In this document: one piece after another, positions 8,503 through 17,356 of the stretch | Layout: each line of letters opens with the position of its first letter | Numbering within the stretch: the stretch's first letter is position 1 | NCBI GenBank assembly: GCA_013822245.1 | Contig: PNKE01000076.1 | Coordinates: 1 to 53,763, forward strand | Source: Candidatus Solibacter sp. | Lineage (GTDB): Bacteria; Acidobacteriota; Terriglobia; Bryobacterales; Bryobacteraceae | Length of the DNA stretch: 53,763 nucleotides | Reading direction: 5' to 3' | Made by a program: the position numbers and the translations under genes | The notes under the pieces: model-generated | What the model was told of the DNA's origin: nothing | The model's database searches: none | What the model saw: the letters and a program-made list of their open reading frames with translations, nothing else

Positions 8503-9644
8503 GACCCCTGCTCCCTGGCGCCGTCACGGGCGCGCCGGATCTCCCTCAGAATCAGAAACTCGCTCACGTTTTCCGCGGTCAACATGCCGACCAGCGTGTC
8601 GTCCTCGAAGACGAGCGCGCAACTGCCCTGCCTTGAGGCGATCAGTTGCACCACCTCGGAGAGCAATGCGGACGGGGGCACACGGAGGAAGTCGCGGTCC
8701 ATGGCGCCGGCGACATAGGCTTCAGGGCCTTCGGAGGCCATGGCGCGGAGCATGGCCTGGCGGGTGAGCAGGCCGGCGACCGACTGGCCGGCCATCACGG
8801 GAAAATCCTGCTGGGTGGTGGCGAGCAGCAGGTTGGCGGCGTCTTTCAGGGTATCGCCGTGATTGAGCGTGCGAAAGTCAGTGACCATGGCGGGCTGGAC
8901 GATCTCGGAGCCGATGAGTTCCTGCTGGTCGGAGGCGACACGCTCCTGCATGGCGCCGACGTAGATAAAGAAGGCGATGAAGACGAGGAAGAAGTTGCCC
9001 GCGAGCAGTCCGTAGAGGCCCATGATGGCGGCCATGCCCATGCCGATGCGGGCGGCGGTGCGGGTGGCTTCGTTTTCGGGGCGCCAGCGGGCGAGCAGCG
9101 AGCGCAGGATGCGGCCGCCGTCCATGGGAAAGGCGGGGATGAGGTTGAAGACGGCCAGAAACAGGTTGGCGATGCCGATGCGTTCGGCGAGGTTCGAGTC
9201 GTTGGGCTGCGCCATCCAGGTTTCCGGAGCCAGGGAGTTGCCGCCCAGCCAGGCGAAGCCCATGAGCGCGCCGCCGATGATGAGGTTGACGGCCGGGCCG
9301 GCGATGGCGACCCAGAACTCCTCGCGGCCGCGCGGGGGGCGCTCCAGGCGGGCCAGGCCGCCGATGGGCAGCATGACGATTTCGAGGGTCCTGATCCTGA
9401 AGCGGTGTGCGACAACGGCGTGGCCGAGTTCGTGCAGCAGCACCGAGCCGAAGATGGAAAGGATGTAGAGCGTGGTGCCGGCTGCCGACTGCTGTCCGCG
9501 CGAGCCGATGACGATCAGGTAGACGACAATGAGCCAGAAGGTGAAATGGAAACGGACCGGGATGCCGAAGACCTCGACCGATCCCAGCGTCCCGGGGAAA
9601 TGGGCGTCGTTCGGTTTCTGGCGTGTGGGCAGTTGTTCGTCCAT
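8499..9644 (-). CDS. Site-2 protease family (M50) metalloprotease with CBS domains
   Basis: A 381-residue intramembrane zinc protease of the S2P/Rip3-type subfamily. The zinc motif HELGH (71-75) lies in a membrane helix. The second motif appears as [14 protein letters not shown], which supplies the third zinc ligand (Asp). Several hydrophobic helices span about 30-230. The C-terminal 130 residues form a CBS pair ([12 protein letters not shown], then [12 protein letters not shown] and [15 protein letters not shown]), which commonly binds adenine nucleotides. Such enzymes cut membrane-bound anti-sigma factors or other bitopic proteins. No anti-sigma gene is adjacent. It is coupled to the flavoprotein gene by a 4-bp overlap. 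Confidence 0.9.
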   Translation of the reverse strand: MDEQLPTRQKPNDAHFPGTLGSVEVFGIPVRFHFTFWLIVVYLIVIGSRGQQSAAGTTLYILSIFGSVLLHELGHAVVAHRFRIRTLEIVMLPIGGLARLERPPRGREEFWVAIAGPAVNLIIGGALMGFAWLGGNSLAPETWMAQPNDSNLAERIGIANLFLAVFNLIPAFPMDGGRILRSLLARWRPENEATRTAARIGMGMAAIMGLYGLLAGNFFLVFIAFFIYVGAMQERVASDQQELIGSEIVQPAMVTDFRTLNHGDTLKDAANLLLATTQQDFPVMAGQSVAGLLTRQAMLRAMASEGPEAYVAGAMDRDFLRVPPSALLSEVVQLIASRQGSCALVFEDDTLVGMLTAENVSEFLILREIRRARDGAREQGS

Positions 9645-9798
9645 TTCTGAACATCCGGCCGGGGGCCGCCGGTTTTTACCGGTGCGAGCGCTTCAACCCG
9701 CCGGCCGAGCGGCGCCGGCGGGGCTTGGGAAACTCGCCTGATTCAATACGATAGCAAAACCTGGCGGGCGGTTCGGAGCCGGCGGGCGACGAGGCCGG

Positions 9799-10746
9799 TC
9801 AGAAGGTCCGCATCTCGGGGGAAGCATACTCCTGGCCAGTAACGAGTTTCACGTAATCGGGGCGGTCGGCCGGGCTTTGATGGCGGTAGCTGCGGATCAC
9901 TTCGCCGTGGAAGAGCAGGAAGATGCCGGGCATCTGGAAGCCGTCGCCGACCAGCCGGCCCTGGCCGTGGCGTTTCAGAATGGCGGACTCGAATCCGCGC
10001 ATCCAGACCTTGGGGCCAAACAGGTCGCCCAGTGCGCCGCGGCGAAGTCCAAAGGCGCGGTAGAGCGAGCGTTCCGGGTCGCTGAGCCGGGCGACGTTTT
10101 CCAGCCCGTAACGGGCGAAAAACCGCCGGGCGTGTTCGTCGCTGCCCATGTGGACCAGGACAAGCCTGGCGCCGCCGGATTCGATCTCCTTCATTCTGGC
10201 GGCAAGGTCGTCGAGCGCCTCGCGGCAGAATGTGCAACCGGCATGGCGGAGGAAGACGAGCAGGACGGGCGACAGGCGGGACAGTTCGTCGATGCTGAGG
10301 CCGGCGTTGGTCCTGCTTCGAAGGGCGAACTTCAGGATCTCGGGTGAAATGCATCGTTTCTGCTCACCGAGGGTTTCGTAAGCGCGGTAGAGGACAGCGC
10401 CAAGACCGGCGCCAAGAAGGAGCTGAAAGGCCCCGGCGGTGAAACCCCAGTGCGACAGGCGCGGCTCGGCGGCCAGTCCCCAGACCCAGGTGAAGTTCAC
10501 CAGCATGCCGGCCAGCGTCATGGGCCAGCTTCTGACGGTATCGGCGGAGGCCAGCATGAGGCCGGCGCCGGTGGAGGCGGTGATGATGCCCAACATGCGG
10601 ACCAGCACGGCGGCGGTCCAAGCCTCGATGCCGAGAACGCGGTCCATCTCGACAGGCGCCGCGGCCATCAGGACGCCGAGAAAGAAGTTGCCAAGCCCGG
10701 CCGCCCACAACATCGTTTTCATCCAGGGATGGGCTTTGTTTAGCAT
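9799..10746 (-). CDS. Membrane protein fused to a peroxiredoxin-like (AhpC/TSA) domain
   Basis: A 315-residue protein in two parts. Residues 1-125 form about four membrane helices (WAAGLGNFFLGVLMAA; VLVRMLGIITASTGAGLML; MTLAGMLVNFTWVWGL; AGAFQLLLGAGLGAVLY). The rest is thioredoxin-fold: LLVFLRHAGCTFCREALDDL gives a strand followed by a CxxC site, then RLVLVHMGSDEHARRFFARY and a C-terminal MPGIFLLFHGEV strand. The second half matches the AhpC/TSA-like PRXL2 group by pattern. The role is probably envelope thiol or peroxide redox chemistry, with substrate unknown. It stands alone, about 150 bp from the protease gene. Confidence 0.65.
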   Translation of the reverse strand: MLNKAHPWMKTMLWAAGLGNFFLGVLMAAAPVEMDRVLGIEAWTAAVLVRMLGIITASTGAGLMLASADTVRSWPMTLAGMLVNFTWVWGLAAEPRLSHWGFTAGAFQLLLGAGLGAVLYRAYETLGEQKRCISPEILKFALRSRTNAGLSIDELSRLSPVLLVFLRHAGCTFCREALDDLAARMKEIESGGARLVLVHMGSDEHARRFFARYGLENVARLSDPERSLYRAFGLRRGALGDLFGPKVWMRGFESAILKRHGQGRLVGDGFQMPGIFLLFHGEVIRSYRHQSPADRPDYVKLVTGQEYASPEMRTF

Positions 10747-11026
10747 GTTCGTCGGCGCCAGCCACCTTCCTGCTTAGAGATGACTGCTGGAGGAGTAAAG
10801 ATCTTCAAATGTGAGGCGGCTCGGCGGAATCCCGCGCCGGGGCGGCTGTCCGGTCCGGCTGGATCCGGGGCCGAGAGCAGCGCCGGCCGGGCAACGGCGG
10901 CGCGGGCCGAGGGAGGCAATCGGCCTCGGAACAGGTTCGGCGGGTATCCGGAATTGAGGTTGGTGGCGGGGGCCTTGGGTGGACTGAACGAGTGAGCCGG
11001 AACTCAGCAACGGCACTGCCGCGCTC

Positions 11027-11410
11027 CTACTCGGGCCGATACACGGCCCAGGCGGTGTCGGTTTCCTGGACTACGATTTCGGAGATGCGGGCTTGGGCGG
11101 CTCCTAATGCCGGGGCCAGGAGTTTGGTGAGTTCCTCGTGGAAGTAGACGGCGATGTTTTCGGCCGAGGTGTTGCGAGTGGCGAAAAAGGGGAGGTCGTT
11201 GAGGTACTGGTGGTCGAGGGTCTCGGCGACGGCGCGGAGGGATTTCTTGAGGTCGGAGAAGTCGAGCAGGAGTCCGATGGGGTTGAGGTTGGGGCCGGTG
11301 ACGGCGAGTTGGACGCGGTAGTTGTGGCCGTGCGGGGTGGCGCACTTGCCGACGTAGTCGCGCAGGTGGTGGCCTGCCGGGAAGCTGTGTTCAACGCGGA
11401 GTTCAAACAT
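11027..11410 (-). CDS. queD: 6-carboxytetrahydropterin synthase (QueD/PTPS family)
   Basis: A 127-residue enzyme of the 6-pyruvoyl-tetrahydropterin synthase family, which converts 7,8-dihydroneopterin triphosphate in queuosine/7-deazaguanine or pterin synthesis. It carries the zinc-binding pattern FPAGHHLRDY and PHGHNY (H27, H29), the catalytic Cys23 and the LDHQYLND motif. The length is typical for QueD. Other que genes are not in the window, so QueD rather than another PTPS homologue is the most likely choice, not a certainty. Its start overlaps the end of the upstream helicase gene by 8 bp, so the two share a transcript. Confidence 0.85.
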   Translation of the reverse strand: MFELRVEHSFPAGHHLRDYVGKCATPHGHNYRVQLAVTGPNLNPIGLLLDFSDLKKSLRAVAETLDHQYLNDLPFFATRNTSAENIAVYFHEELTKLLAPALGAAQARISEIVVQETDTAWAVYRPE

Positions 11411-13325
11411 TGTCGAAGAAATTCTCTACTTCCCGGATGTCGGCGGTGAAGCGGTAGTCCGGGAGACTCTCGAAAAAGACACGGCCGTAGCGCTGTTTGG
11501 TCACCCGGTTATCCAGCAGGACGACGACGCCGCGGTCCTGTTTGCTGCGGATGAGCCGGCCGAAACCTTGCTTCAAAGCGATGGCGGCCTGCGGGACCTG
11601 GTAGTCAAAAAACGGGTTGCCGCCGGAGGCGCGGACGCTGCGGATGCGGGCGTCGACGACGGGGTCGCTGGGCACGGCAAACGGCAACTTATCAATGATA
11701 ACGCAGCTCAACTGGTCGCCCTGGACATCGACGCCCTGCCAGAACGAAGACGTGGCGAAAAGGACGCAGTGGGGCGTGTTGCGGAACTCGTGGATGAGGG
11801 CGCGCTGGGGCTTGGAACCCTGGATGAGGACGGGGTAGTCGAGTTCAGGCTGGATGCGTTCAAAGGCGGCGCGCATCTGCTGGTAGGAGGTGAACAGGCA
11901 GAAGGCCCGGCCGCGGGAGTGGGCCAGCAGTTCGGAGATTTCGCGGACCGCGGCGGGCAGGAACGCGGGGGTGCGGACGTCGGGCAGGTGGGGCGGGACG
12001 TAGAGCAGGGCCTGTGTCTGGTAGTCGAAGTGGGAGGGGACGATGAGTTCGCGCGGCATTGAGATGCCGAGACGTTCCTTGATGAACGAAAAGCCGCCGC
12101 CGACGGCGAGCGTGGCGGAGGTGAGGACGGCGGGCGGGCCTTCGCAGAACAGGCGGTCGCGGAGGAGGTTGGAGACGTCGATGGGGGTGGCCTGGAGGTA
12201 GCAGCCGCGGCCGCGGCGTTCGATCCAGTAAACGTAGGTTTCGTCGCCGGACTCCATCCAGAAGCGGAGCCGGGCGATCATCTCCTCGGCGCGGCGGTGC
12301 AGGGGCATGACTTCGTCGGGGGCGTCGCGGACGAGTTTGAGCTGGGTTGCCAGCAGTTCGAGGGCGCCGGTGAAGTGGCTGTAGAATTCGCCGTACTGGC
12401 CGAGGAACGCCTGGTGTTGGGTGAAACTGGTGCGGCCGTCCTGCTGGGGGAAGAGGGCGAAGAAGCGGTCGGAGTGATCGAGCAGGGTGACGAGGATGTG
12501 TTCGAGTTGGAGTGAATGGAAGTCCTTGCGGCGGGCGGTGGCGAGGATATCGCGTCGGAGGTCGTCGACCTGGAGCGAGGAGATGGAGACGCCAAAGTAC
12601 TGGCCGGCGACGTCTTCGAGTTCGTGGGCTTCGTCGAAGATGACGGCGGCGTAGTCGGGCAGGATGCCGGCCGAGGCGTCGTTTTCCTTGACGGCGAGGT
12701 CGGCGAAGAAGAGGTGGTGGTTGACGATGACGATGTCGGAGTCGTAGGCCTGCATGCGGGCGAGGGTGACGAAGCAGCGTTCGAACTGCTGGCATTTCTG
12801 GCCGGTGCAGAGGTCGCCGCGGGCGTCTAGTCTGGCCCAGACGGTGGAGGAGTCAGGCAGGTTGGTGATGGAGGCGCGGTCGCCGGATTCGGTGGATTCC
12901 TCCCAGTCCTTGATGATCTGGAAGTCGGAGACCTCTTCGAGGCCGGAGAGGATGGGTTCTTTCTGGGCGTCGTAGATCTTCTGGCGGCAGGCGTAGTTGG
13001 AGCGGCCCTTGAGGTAGCAGGCCTTCATGTTGGGGAAGAACTGCTGGAGGAAGGGGATGTCCTTGAAAAAGAGCTGTTCCTGGAGGTTCTTGGTGCCGGT
13101 GGAGATGATGACGCGCTTGCCGGAGAGGATGGCGGGGACCAGGTAGGCGATGGTCTTGCCGGTGCCGGTGCCGGCTTCGACGATCTGGTGGCGCTGCTGA
13201 GAGAAAGCCTCTTCGATGGCGAGGGCCATTTCGAGCTGGCCCGGACGGTATTCGTAGTTGGGGTGGGCCTTGGCGAGGGGGCCTGAGCGGGAGAAGAAGC
13301 TCTTGACGGTGAGGGTGCGGGACAC
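11403..13325 (-). CDS. dinG: DinG/YoaA-type ATP-dependent DNA helicase with Fe-S cluster
   Basis: A 640-residue superfamily 2 helicase of the XPD/DinG group, 5'-3' unwinding enzymes linked to repair. Walker A is AGTGTGKT (51-58) and Walker B is the DEAH box at 231-234. Between them, C113, C173, C178 and C184 form the four-Cys pattern of an Fe-S cluster. The C-terminal motor has FATSSFWQGVDVQG and a motif VI-like QGFGRLIRSKQDRG. No exonuclease domain is present, so the length suits YoaA/DinG from Gram-negatives. queD follows immediately and overlaps by 8 bp. Confidence 0.88.
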   Translation of the reverse strand: MSRTLTVKSFFSRSGPLAKAHPNYEYRPGQLEMALAIEEAFSQQRHQIVEAGTGTGKTIAYLVPAILSGKRVIISTGTKNLQEQLFFKDIPFLQQFFPNMKACYLKGRSNYACRQKIYDAQKEPILSGLEEVSDFQIIKDWEESTESGDRASITNLPDSSTVWARLDARGDLCTGQKCQQFERCFVTLARMQAYDSDIVIVNHHLFFADLAVKENDASAGILPDYAAVIFDEAHELEDVAGQYFGVSISSLQVDDLRRDILATARRKDFHSLQLEHILVTLLDHSDRFFALFPQQDGRTSFTQHQAFLGQYGEFYSHFTGALELLATQLKLVRDAPDEVMPLHRRAEEMIARLRFWMESGDETYVYWIERRGRGCYLQATPIDVSNLLRDRLFCEGPPAVLTSATLAVGGGFSFIKERLGISMPRELIVPSHFDYQTQALLYVPPHLPDVRTPAFLPAAVREISELLAHSRGRAFCLFTSYQQMRAAFERIQPELDYPVLIQGSKPQRALIHEFRNTPHCVLFATSSFWQGVDVQGDQLSCVIIDKLPFAVPSDPVVDARIRSVRASGGNPFFDYQVPQAAIALKQGFGRLIRSKQDRGVVVLLDNRVTKQRYGRVFFESLPDYRFTADIREVENFFDNV

Positions 13326-13444
13326 GGCGGGTTTTGCGGGATTAACTCATCGGCTGAGCGGCCGGGCGCAATGGGCGCGGCTGATTACAGGGTAGCGCGG
13401 GGCGGGCGGGACCGCGTGGCCGATTCGGCGGCCGCCGGCGATGG

Positions 13445-14101
13445 CTACGGTTCAAGGCCGAGGAAGCGGACGGTTTCGTCCCACATGGGTTGGAGGGAGG
13501 CGTTGAGGTCGTGGCCGTCGCCGTAGAGCAGGAGGCGGCGGTTGGCGGGAGACTGGGCGCACCATTGGCGGGCGGCCGATGGGGGGACGACAGTGTCGTG
13601 GAGGCCATGGAAGACGAGTGCGGGGTGAGCGGGTTGGGGTTCGGCGGGGTAGCGGGAGGCGTCGCCGATGAGCGAGTAGCCGATGGCGGTCTGTTCGCCG
13701 GTGGCGTAATGGGTGAACGGCAGGGCGCCGGATTGTTTCCAGGCCAGGGCGGCGTCGGGGCCGAGTTGGGCGAGCCAGCGGGAAGCGAAGCCGAAGGCCG
13801 GGGCCATGAGGATGAGGCGATCGACGGCGCTTGGGTGGAGTTCAGCGTAGAGGGCGGCGAGGTAGGCGCCGAGGCTGGAGCCGATGAGGGTGACTTTGTT
13901 GCCCGCGGCGGCCTGGCGGACGGCGGCGGCGCGGTGGACGGCATCGAGCATGGAGGAGATGGTGAGACTGGCGAAGCCGCCATGTTCGAGGCCGGGAGCC
14001 TGAAAAGCGACTCCACTCTTCTGGAAGCAATCGGCAAACCAGACGGCTTTGCGGGATTGGGGAGAGGAGGCGAAGCCGTGCAGATACAAGACGTTAGACA
14101 T
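13445..14101 (-). CDS. YqiA/YcfP-like alpha/beta-hydrolase esterase
   Basis: A 218-residue small alpha/beta hydrolase. It begins with the typical VLYLHGFASSPQSRKA strand and oxyanion region. The nucleophile elbow is GSSLGAYLA, the acid is in VFHGLHDTVVPP, and the catalytic His is in GDGHDL. This is the UPF0227/YqiA pattern; natural substrates of the family are poorly known. ATG at 14101 is chosen; a GTG three codons upstream (14110) is equally possible, because the GAGGGA stretch between them could serve as ribosome-binding site. It is divergent from acpP. Confidence 0.75.
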   Translation of the reverse strand: MSNVLYLHGFASSPQSRKAVWFADCFQKSGVAFQAPGLEHGGFASLTISSMLDAVHRAAAVRQAAAGNKVTLIGSSLGAYLAALYAELHPSAVDRLILMAPAFGFASRWLAQLGPDAALAWKQSGALPFTHYATGEQTAIGYSLIGDASRYPAEPQPAHPALVFHGLHDTVVPPSAARQWCAQSPANRRLLLYGDGHDLNASLQPMWDETVRFLGLEP

Positions 14102-14152
14102 GTCCCTCACATGCTAGCGCAGGCCGTGGGCGAGGCAAAATGCGGGAGCGCA

Positions 14153-14182
14153 TTGCGCTGGGGCATGGCTTGCCGCTAGAAT
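14153..14182 (+). promoter_or_regulatory. Probable sigma-70 promoter of acpP-fabF
   Basis: A TTGCGC -35 box and a TAGAAT -10 box are separated by 18 bp. The predicted transcript start lies about 25 nt before the acpP ATG (14214), and TTGGAGG supplies the ribosome-binding site. Seen by eye only; not scored against a matrix. Confidence 0.4.
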
Positions 14183-14213
14183 CAGAGCTTTGTGGCTCCA
14201 CTTGGAGGTTTGA

Positions 14214-14453
14214 ATGTCCGTTGAAGCAAAAGTAAAACAGATCATCGTCGAACAGCTTGGCGTCGACGAAGCACAGGTTGATGCGACCGCGTCGTTCGTC
14301 GACGATCTGGGCGCCGACTCGCTCGACATCGTCGAGCTGGTGATGGCGTTTGAGGACGCATTCGACCTCGACATCCCGGATGAGGATGCCGAGAAGATCA
14401 CCACCGTGAAGGACGCGGTGGAGTATATCGACGCCAAAGCCGGCAAGAAGTAA
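14214..14453 (+). CDS. acpP: Acyl carrier protein
   Basis: A 79-residue acidic protein carrying the phosphopantetheine attachment motif [10 protein letters not shown], with Ser36 as the modified residue. It holds growing acyl chains during type II fatty acid synthesis in the cytoplasm. Length and sequence are typical of housekeeping ACPs. GGAGG sits 7 nt upstream of the ATG. fabF follows 54 bp downstream, the usual acpP-fabF pair, so both belong to the fatty acid pathway. Confidence 0.97.
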   Translation: MSVEAKVKQIIVEQLGVDEAQVDATASFVDDLGADSLDIVELVMAFEDAFDLDIPDEDAEKITTVKDAVEYIDAKAGKK

Positions 14454-14507
14454 ACCGGTTTCGGTGCGGATGGGTATCTAGACATAGTCCTGGACGGGAG
14501 AACTGTA

Positions 14508-15749
14508 TTGGCACGCAGGGTGGTAGTCACCGGCGTCGGTCTGCTCTCGGCTCTCGGAAACGGGACCGAGGCTACCTGGAGCGCATTGCTGGCCGCGAAA
14601 AGCGGAGTGGGACCGATCACGCAGTTTGATGCATCGGAGTACTCGACGCGGATTGCGGCGGAAGTGAAGAATTTCGACCCGCTGGAGTTTATCGACAAGA
14701 AAGAACTCCGGAAGATGGGGCGGTTCATCCATTTCGCGATCGCCGCAAGCGAGGAGGCAAGGAAAGCTTCCGGCTTGCAGGTGACCTCGGAGAACGCGGA
14801 ACGGGTGGGCGTCTACATCGGCAGCGGCATCGGCGCGTTCGAGGTGATCGAGCGCGAGCACAAGAACCTGCTGGAGAAGGGCCCCGGAAGGATCAGCCCG
14901 TTCTTTATTCCGGCGACGATCGTGAACCTGGCGGCGGGCCAGGTATCGATCAGGACCGGGGCCAAGGGACCGAATTCGGCGACGGCGACAGCCTGCGCCA
15001 CCGGCGCGCACAGCATTGGCGATTCGTTCCGATTGATCCAGCACGGCTACGCCGATGCGATGATCTGCGGCGGCGCCGAGGCGGCGATCACGCCGATGGG
15101 CGTGGGCGGATTCGCTGCGTTGAGGGCGTTGTCGTCACGCAACGACGAGCCTGAAAAGGCATCGCGTCCGTGGGACAAGGACCGTGACGGATTCGTGGTG
15201 GGCGAAGGCGCCGGCATCCTGGTTCTCGAGGAACTGGAATCGGCGCTGAAGCGCGGCGCGCCGATCGTGGCCGAGATCGTCGGCTATGGCATGGGCGGGG
15301 ACGCATACCACATCACCGCCCCGTCGGAAGACGGCGACGGCGCGTACCGCGTGATGCGGAATTCGCTGATCGATGCGGGCGTGCAACCCGACGTGGTGGA
15401 CTACATCAACGCGCACGGAACGTCGACGCCGGTGGGCGACCAGATCGAGGCGACGGCGGTGAAGCGCGCCTTCGGCGAGCACGCTTATAGGATCGCGGTG
15501 AGTTCGTCGAAGTCGATGACGGGCCACCTGCTGGGCGGCGCCGGTGGACTTGAGGCGGGCATCACGGTGCTGGCCATCCGCGACCAGGTTGCGCCTCCGA
15601 CCATTAACCTGGACAACCCCGAGGAAGGTTGCGACCTGGACTTCGTGCCTCACACGGCACGGAAGATGGAGATCCGGTACGCGCTTTCGAATTCGTTCGG
15701 CTTCGGGGGGACAAACGGAAGCCTGCTGTTCAAACGCTACGATTCGTAG
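14508..15749 (+). CDS. fabF: Beta-ketoacyl-ACP synthase II
   Basis: A 413-residue condensing enzyme that adds two carbons from malonyl-ACP to acyl-ACP. The Cys-His-His triad is visible: C163 in ATACATGAHS, H303 in NAHGTSTPVGD and H340 in SSSKSMTGHLLGGAGG. The C-terminal NSFGFGGTN motif is present. Translation starts at TTG (ARRVVVTGVG follows at once), with GGGAG seven nt upstream. It forms an operon with acpP. Confidence 0.96.
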   Translation: MARRVVVTGVGLLSALGNGTEATWSALLAAKSGVGPITQFDASEYSTRIAAEVKNFDPLEFIDKKELRKMGRFIHFAIAASEEARKASGLQVTSENAERVGVYIGSGIGAFEVIEREHKNLLEKGPGRISPFFIPATIVNLAAGQVSIRTGAKGPNSATATACATGAHSIGDSFRLIQHGYADAMICGGAEAAITPMGVGGFAALRALSSRNDEPEKASRPWDKDRDGFVVGEGAGILVLEELESALKRGAPIVAEIVGYGMGGDAYHITAPSEDGDGAYRVMRNSLIDAGVQPDVVDYINAHGTSTPVGDQIEATAVKRAFGEHAYRIAVSSSKSMTGHLLGGAGGLEAGITVLAIRDQVAPPTINLDNPEEGCDLDFVPHTARKMEIRYALSNSFGFGGTNGSLLFKRYDS

Positions 15750-15938
15750 TCCGGACAAGAGATCGAAACAGGTTACGGCCAAGGCCCGTCACGCCGGCGG
15801 CGTCATGTGTCCGATTGAGGCACGGGATTGACCCAAACTGGTACAGGACGCGCCAATCCGGCCCTCCCGCCGTGTTAGACTGAAGCCTCTGACCGCCCGG
15901 TGGAAACCGTCTGCCGGCGCGAAGAGAAGTCCCGTCGT

Positions 15939-17327
15939 ATGATCCGACTGTTTCGAGTTTTTATCCCCACATCGGTGGTCGGACTGCTGCTGATTGAGAC
16001 GGTCCTCGTTTTCGGCCTTTACTGCGGCGTGCTGTTCTGGAGGGATGATTTCTCGGCCGAGATCTACCTGCTGTATGAGGGTGGGCTTGGGCGGGTGTCG
16101 ATTGTGACGGTCTCGATCCTGCTGGGGCTGTATTTCAACGACCTCTATTCGAAGCTGTGGGTGAGGTCCAGGGTGGAACTTGTGCAGCAGTTCTGCCTGG
16201 TTCTGGGCATCGCGTTTCTACTGCAGTCGCTATTCGCCTACATCGCCAAACCGCTGACGCTGGGGCGTTGGAACATGATCGTGGGCAGCGCGGCGGTGCT
16301 GCTGATCGTGCCGCAGTTCCGGATCGCCTACTCGCACCTGATCTTCGAGGTTCTTTATAGACGGCGCGTACTGTTTCTGGGATCGAGCAAGGTGAGCCGG
16401 ATGGCGGCGGCGGCGATGGCGCGGCGCAGGGAGTTTGGCTTCGACGCGGTCGGCTACCTGGCTCCGGAAGAGATGCCGGGGGAAAGGGCCATGGGGCCGT
16501 GGCTGGGACCGCCGGCGGCGATCAGGAAGATCTGGGAAGAGGTCAAGCCGGAGTTGATCGCGGTGGGCATGGAGGAGCGGCGGGGGCAGTTGCCGGTGGG
16601 GCAGTTGCTGGATCTGCGGATGATGAGCGTACGGATCGAGGACGCCTCCTCGCTGGTGGAGACGCTGACCGGGCGGGTTCCCCTGGAATCGTTGAGGCCA
16701 TCGTCGCTGATATTCACCAGCGACCTGGGGCCGCATCCGGGCCAGATCCGCCGTCAAGTGCTGTATTCCCAGGCGATCGCGCTGGCCGGCATGGCCGTGA
16801 CGCTGCCGCTGATGGTTCTGGCGTGGCTGGCGGTGAAACTGACGTCGCGAGGCCCGGCGATCTATAGCCAGACTCGGGTGGGGCTGCAAGGGCGGCACTA
16901 CAGGGTGCATAAGTTCCGGTCGATGTATGTGGACGCGGAAGCTGCCACCGGCGCGGTGTGGGCTACGCGCGACGATCCGCGGATTACGCCCGTGGGCCGG
17001 TGGATGCGCAAGCTGCGGATCGACGAGTTGCCGCAGTTTTTCAACGTGCTGAAGGGCGAAATGGCGATCGTCGGCCCGCGTCCGGAGCGGCCGGAATTCG
17101 TCGCCGCTCTGACCATGAAGATCCCGTTTTACGGACGGCGCCATGCCGTGATGCCGGGCATCACCGGATGGGCGCAGATCAACTACAAGTACGGCGACAC
17201 GATGGAAGACACCATCACGAAGCTTGAGTACGATCTGTATTACATCAAGCACATGTCGATGTCGCTGGACTTCTACATCATGTTCCAGACGGCGAAGGTG
17301 ATGCTGATGGTGCGGGGCGGGCAATAG
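15939..17327 (+). CDS. Exopolysaccharide polyprenyl-phosphate sugar transferase (PEP-CTERM/XrtA type)
   Basis: A 462-residue bacterial sugar transferase that starts a polysaccharide repeat on the lipid carrier at the inner membrane. About four N-terminal membrane helices (10-130) are followed by a cytoplasmic CoA-binding-like domain (RRVLFLGSSKVSRMAAA). A further helix and the catalytic domain come next (SRGPAIYSQTRVGLQGRHY, then ELPQFFNVLKGEMAIVGPRP and MPGITGWAQINYKYG). The segment IEDASSLVETLTGRVPLESL is characteristic of the TIGR03013-type group linked to exosortase systems. No exosortase lies in the window. A GTG 39 bp upstream would add a charged leader; ATG at 15939 is preferred because the first helix follows. 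Confidence 0.85.
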   Translation: MIRLFRVFIPTSVVGLLLIETVLVFGLYCGVLFWRDDFSAEIYLLYEGGLGRVSIVTVSILLGLYFNDLYSKLWVRSRVELVQQFCLVLGIAFLLQSLFAYIAKPLTLGRWNMIVGSAAVLLIVPQFRIAYSHLIFEVLYRRRVLFLGSSKVSRMAAAAMARRREFGFDAVGYLAPEEMPGERAMGPWLGPPAAIRKIWEEVKPELIAVGMEERRGQLPVGQLLDLRMMSVRIEDASSLVETLTGRVPLESLRPSSLIFTSDLGPHPGQIRRQVLYSQAIALAGMAVTLPLMVLAWLAVKLTSRGPAIYSQTRVGLQGRHYRVHKFRSMYVDAEAATGAVWATRDDPRITPVGRWMRKLRIDELPQFFNVLKGEMAIVGPRPERPEFVAALTMKIPFYGRRHAVMPGITGWAQINYKYGDTMEDTITKLEYDLYYIKHMSMSLDFYIMFQTAKVMLMVRGGQ

Positions 17328-17356
17328 GGCAGCGCGGCGGGGCACAGCAATGGACA

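Noticed and set aside
10774-11016. Open frames in the gap between the membrane/peroxiredoxin gene and queD
   Set aside because: The 80-residue product is low-complexity Pro/Arg/Ser-rich, has no ribosome-binding site and no recognisable domain.
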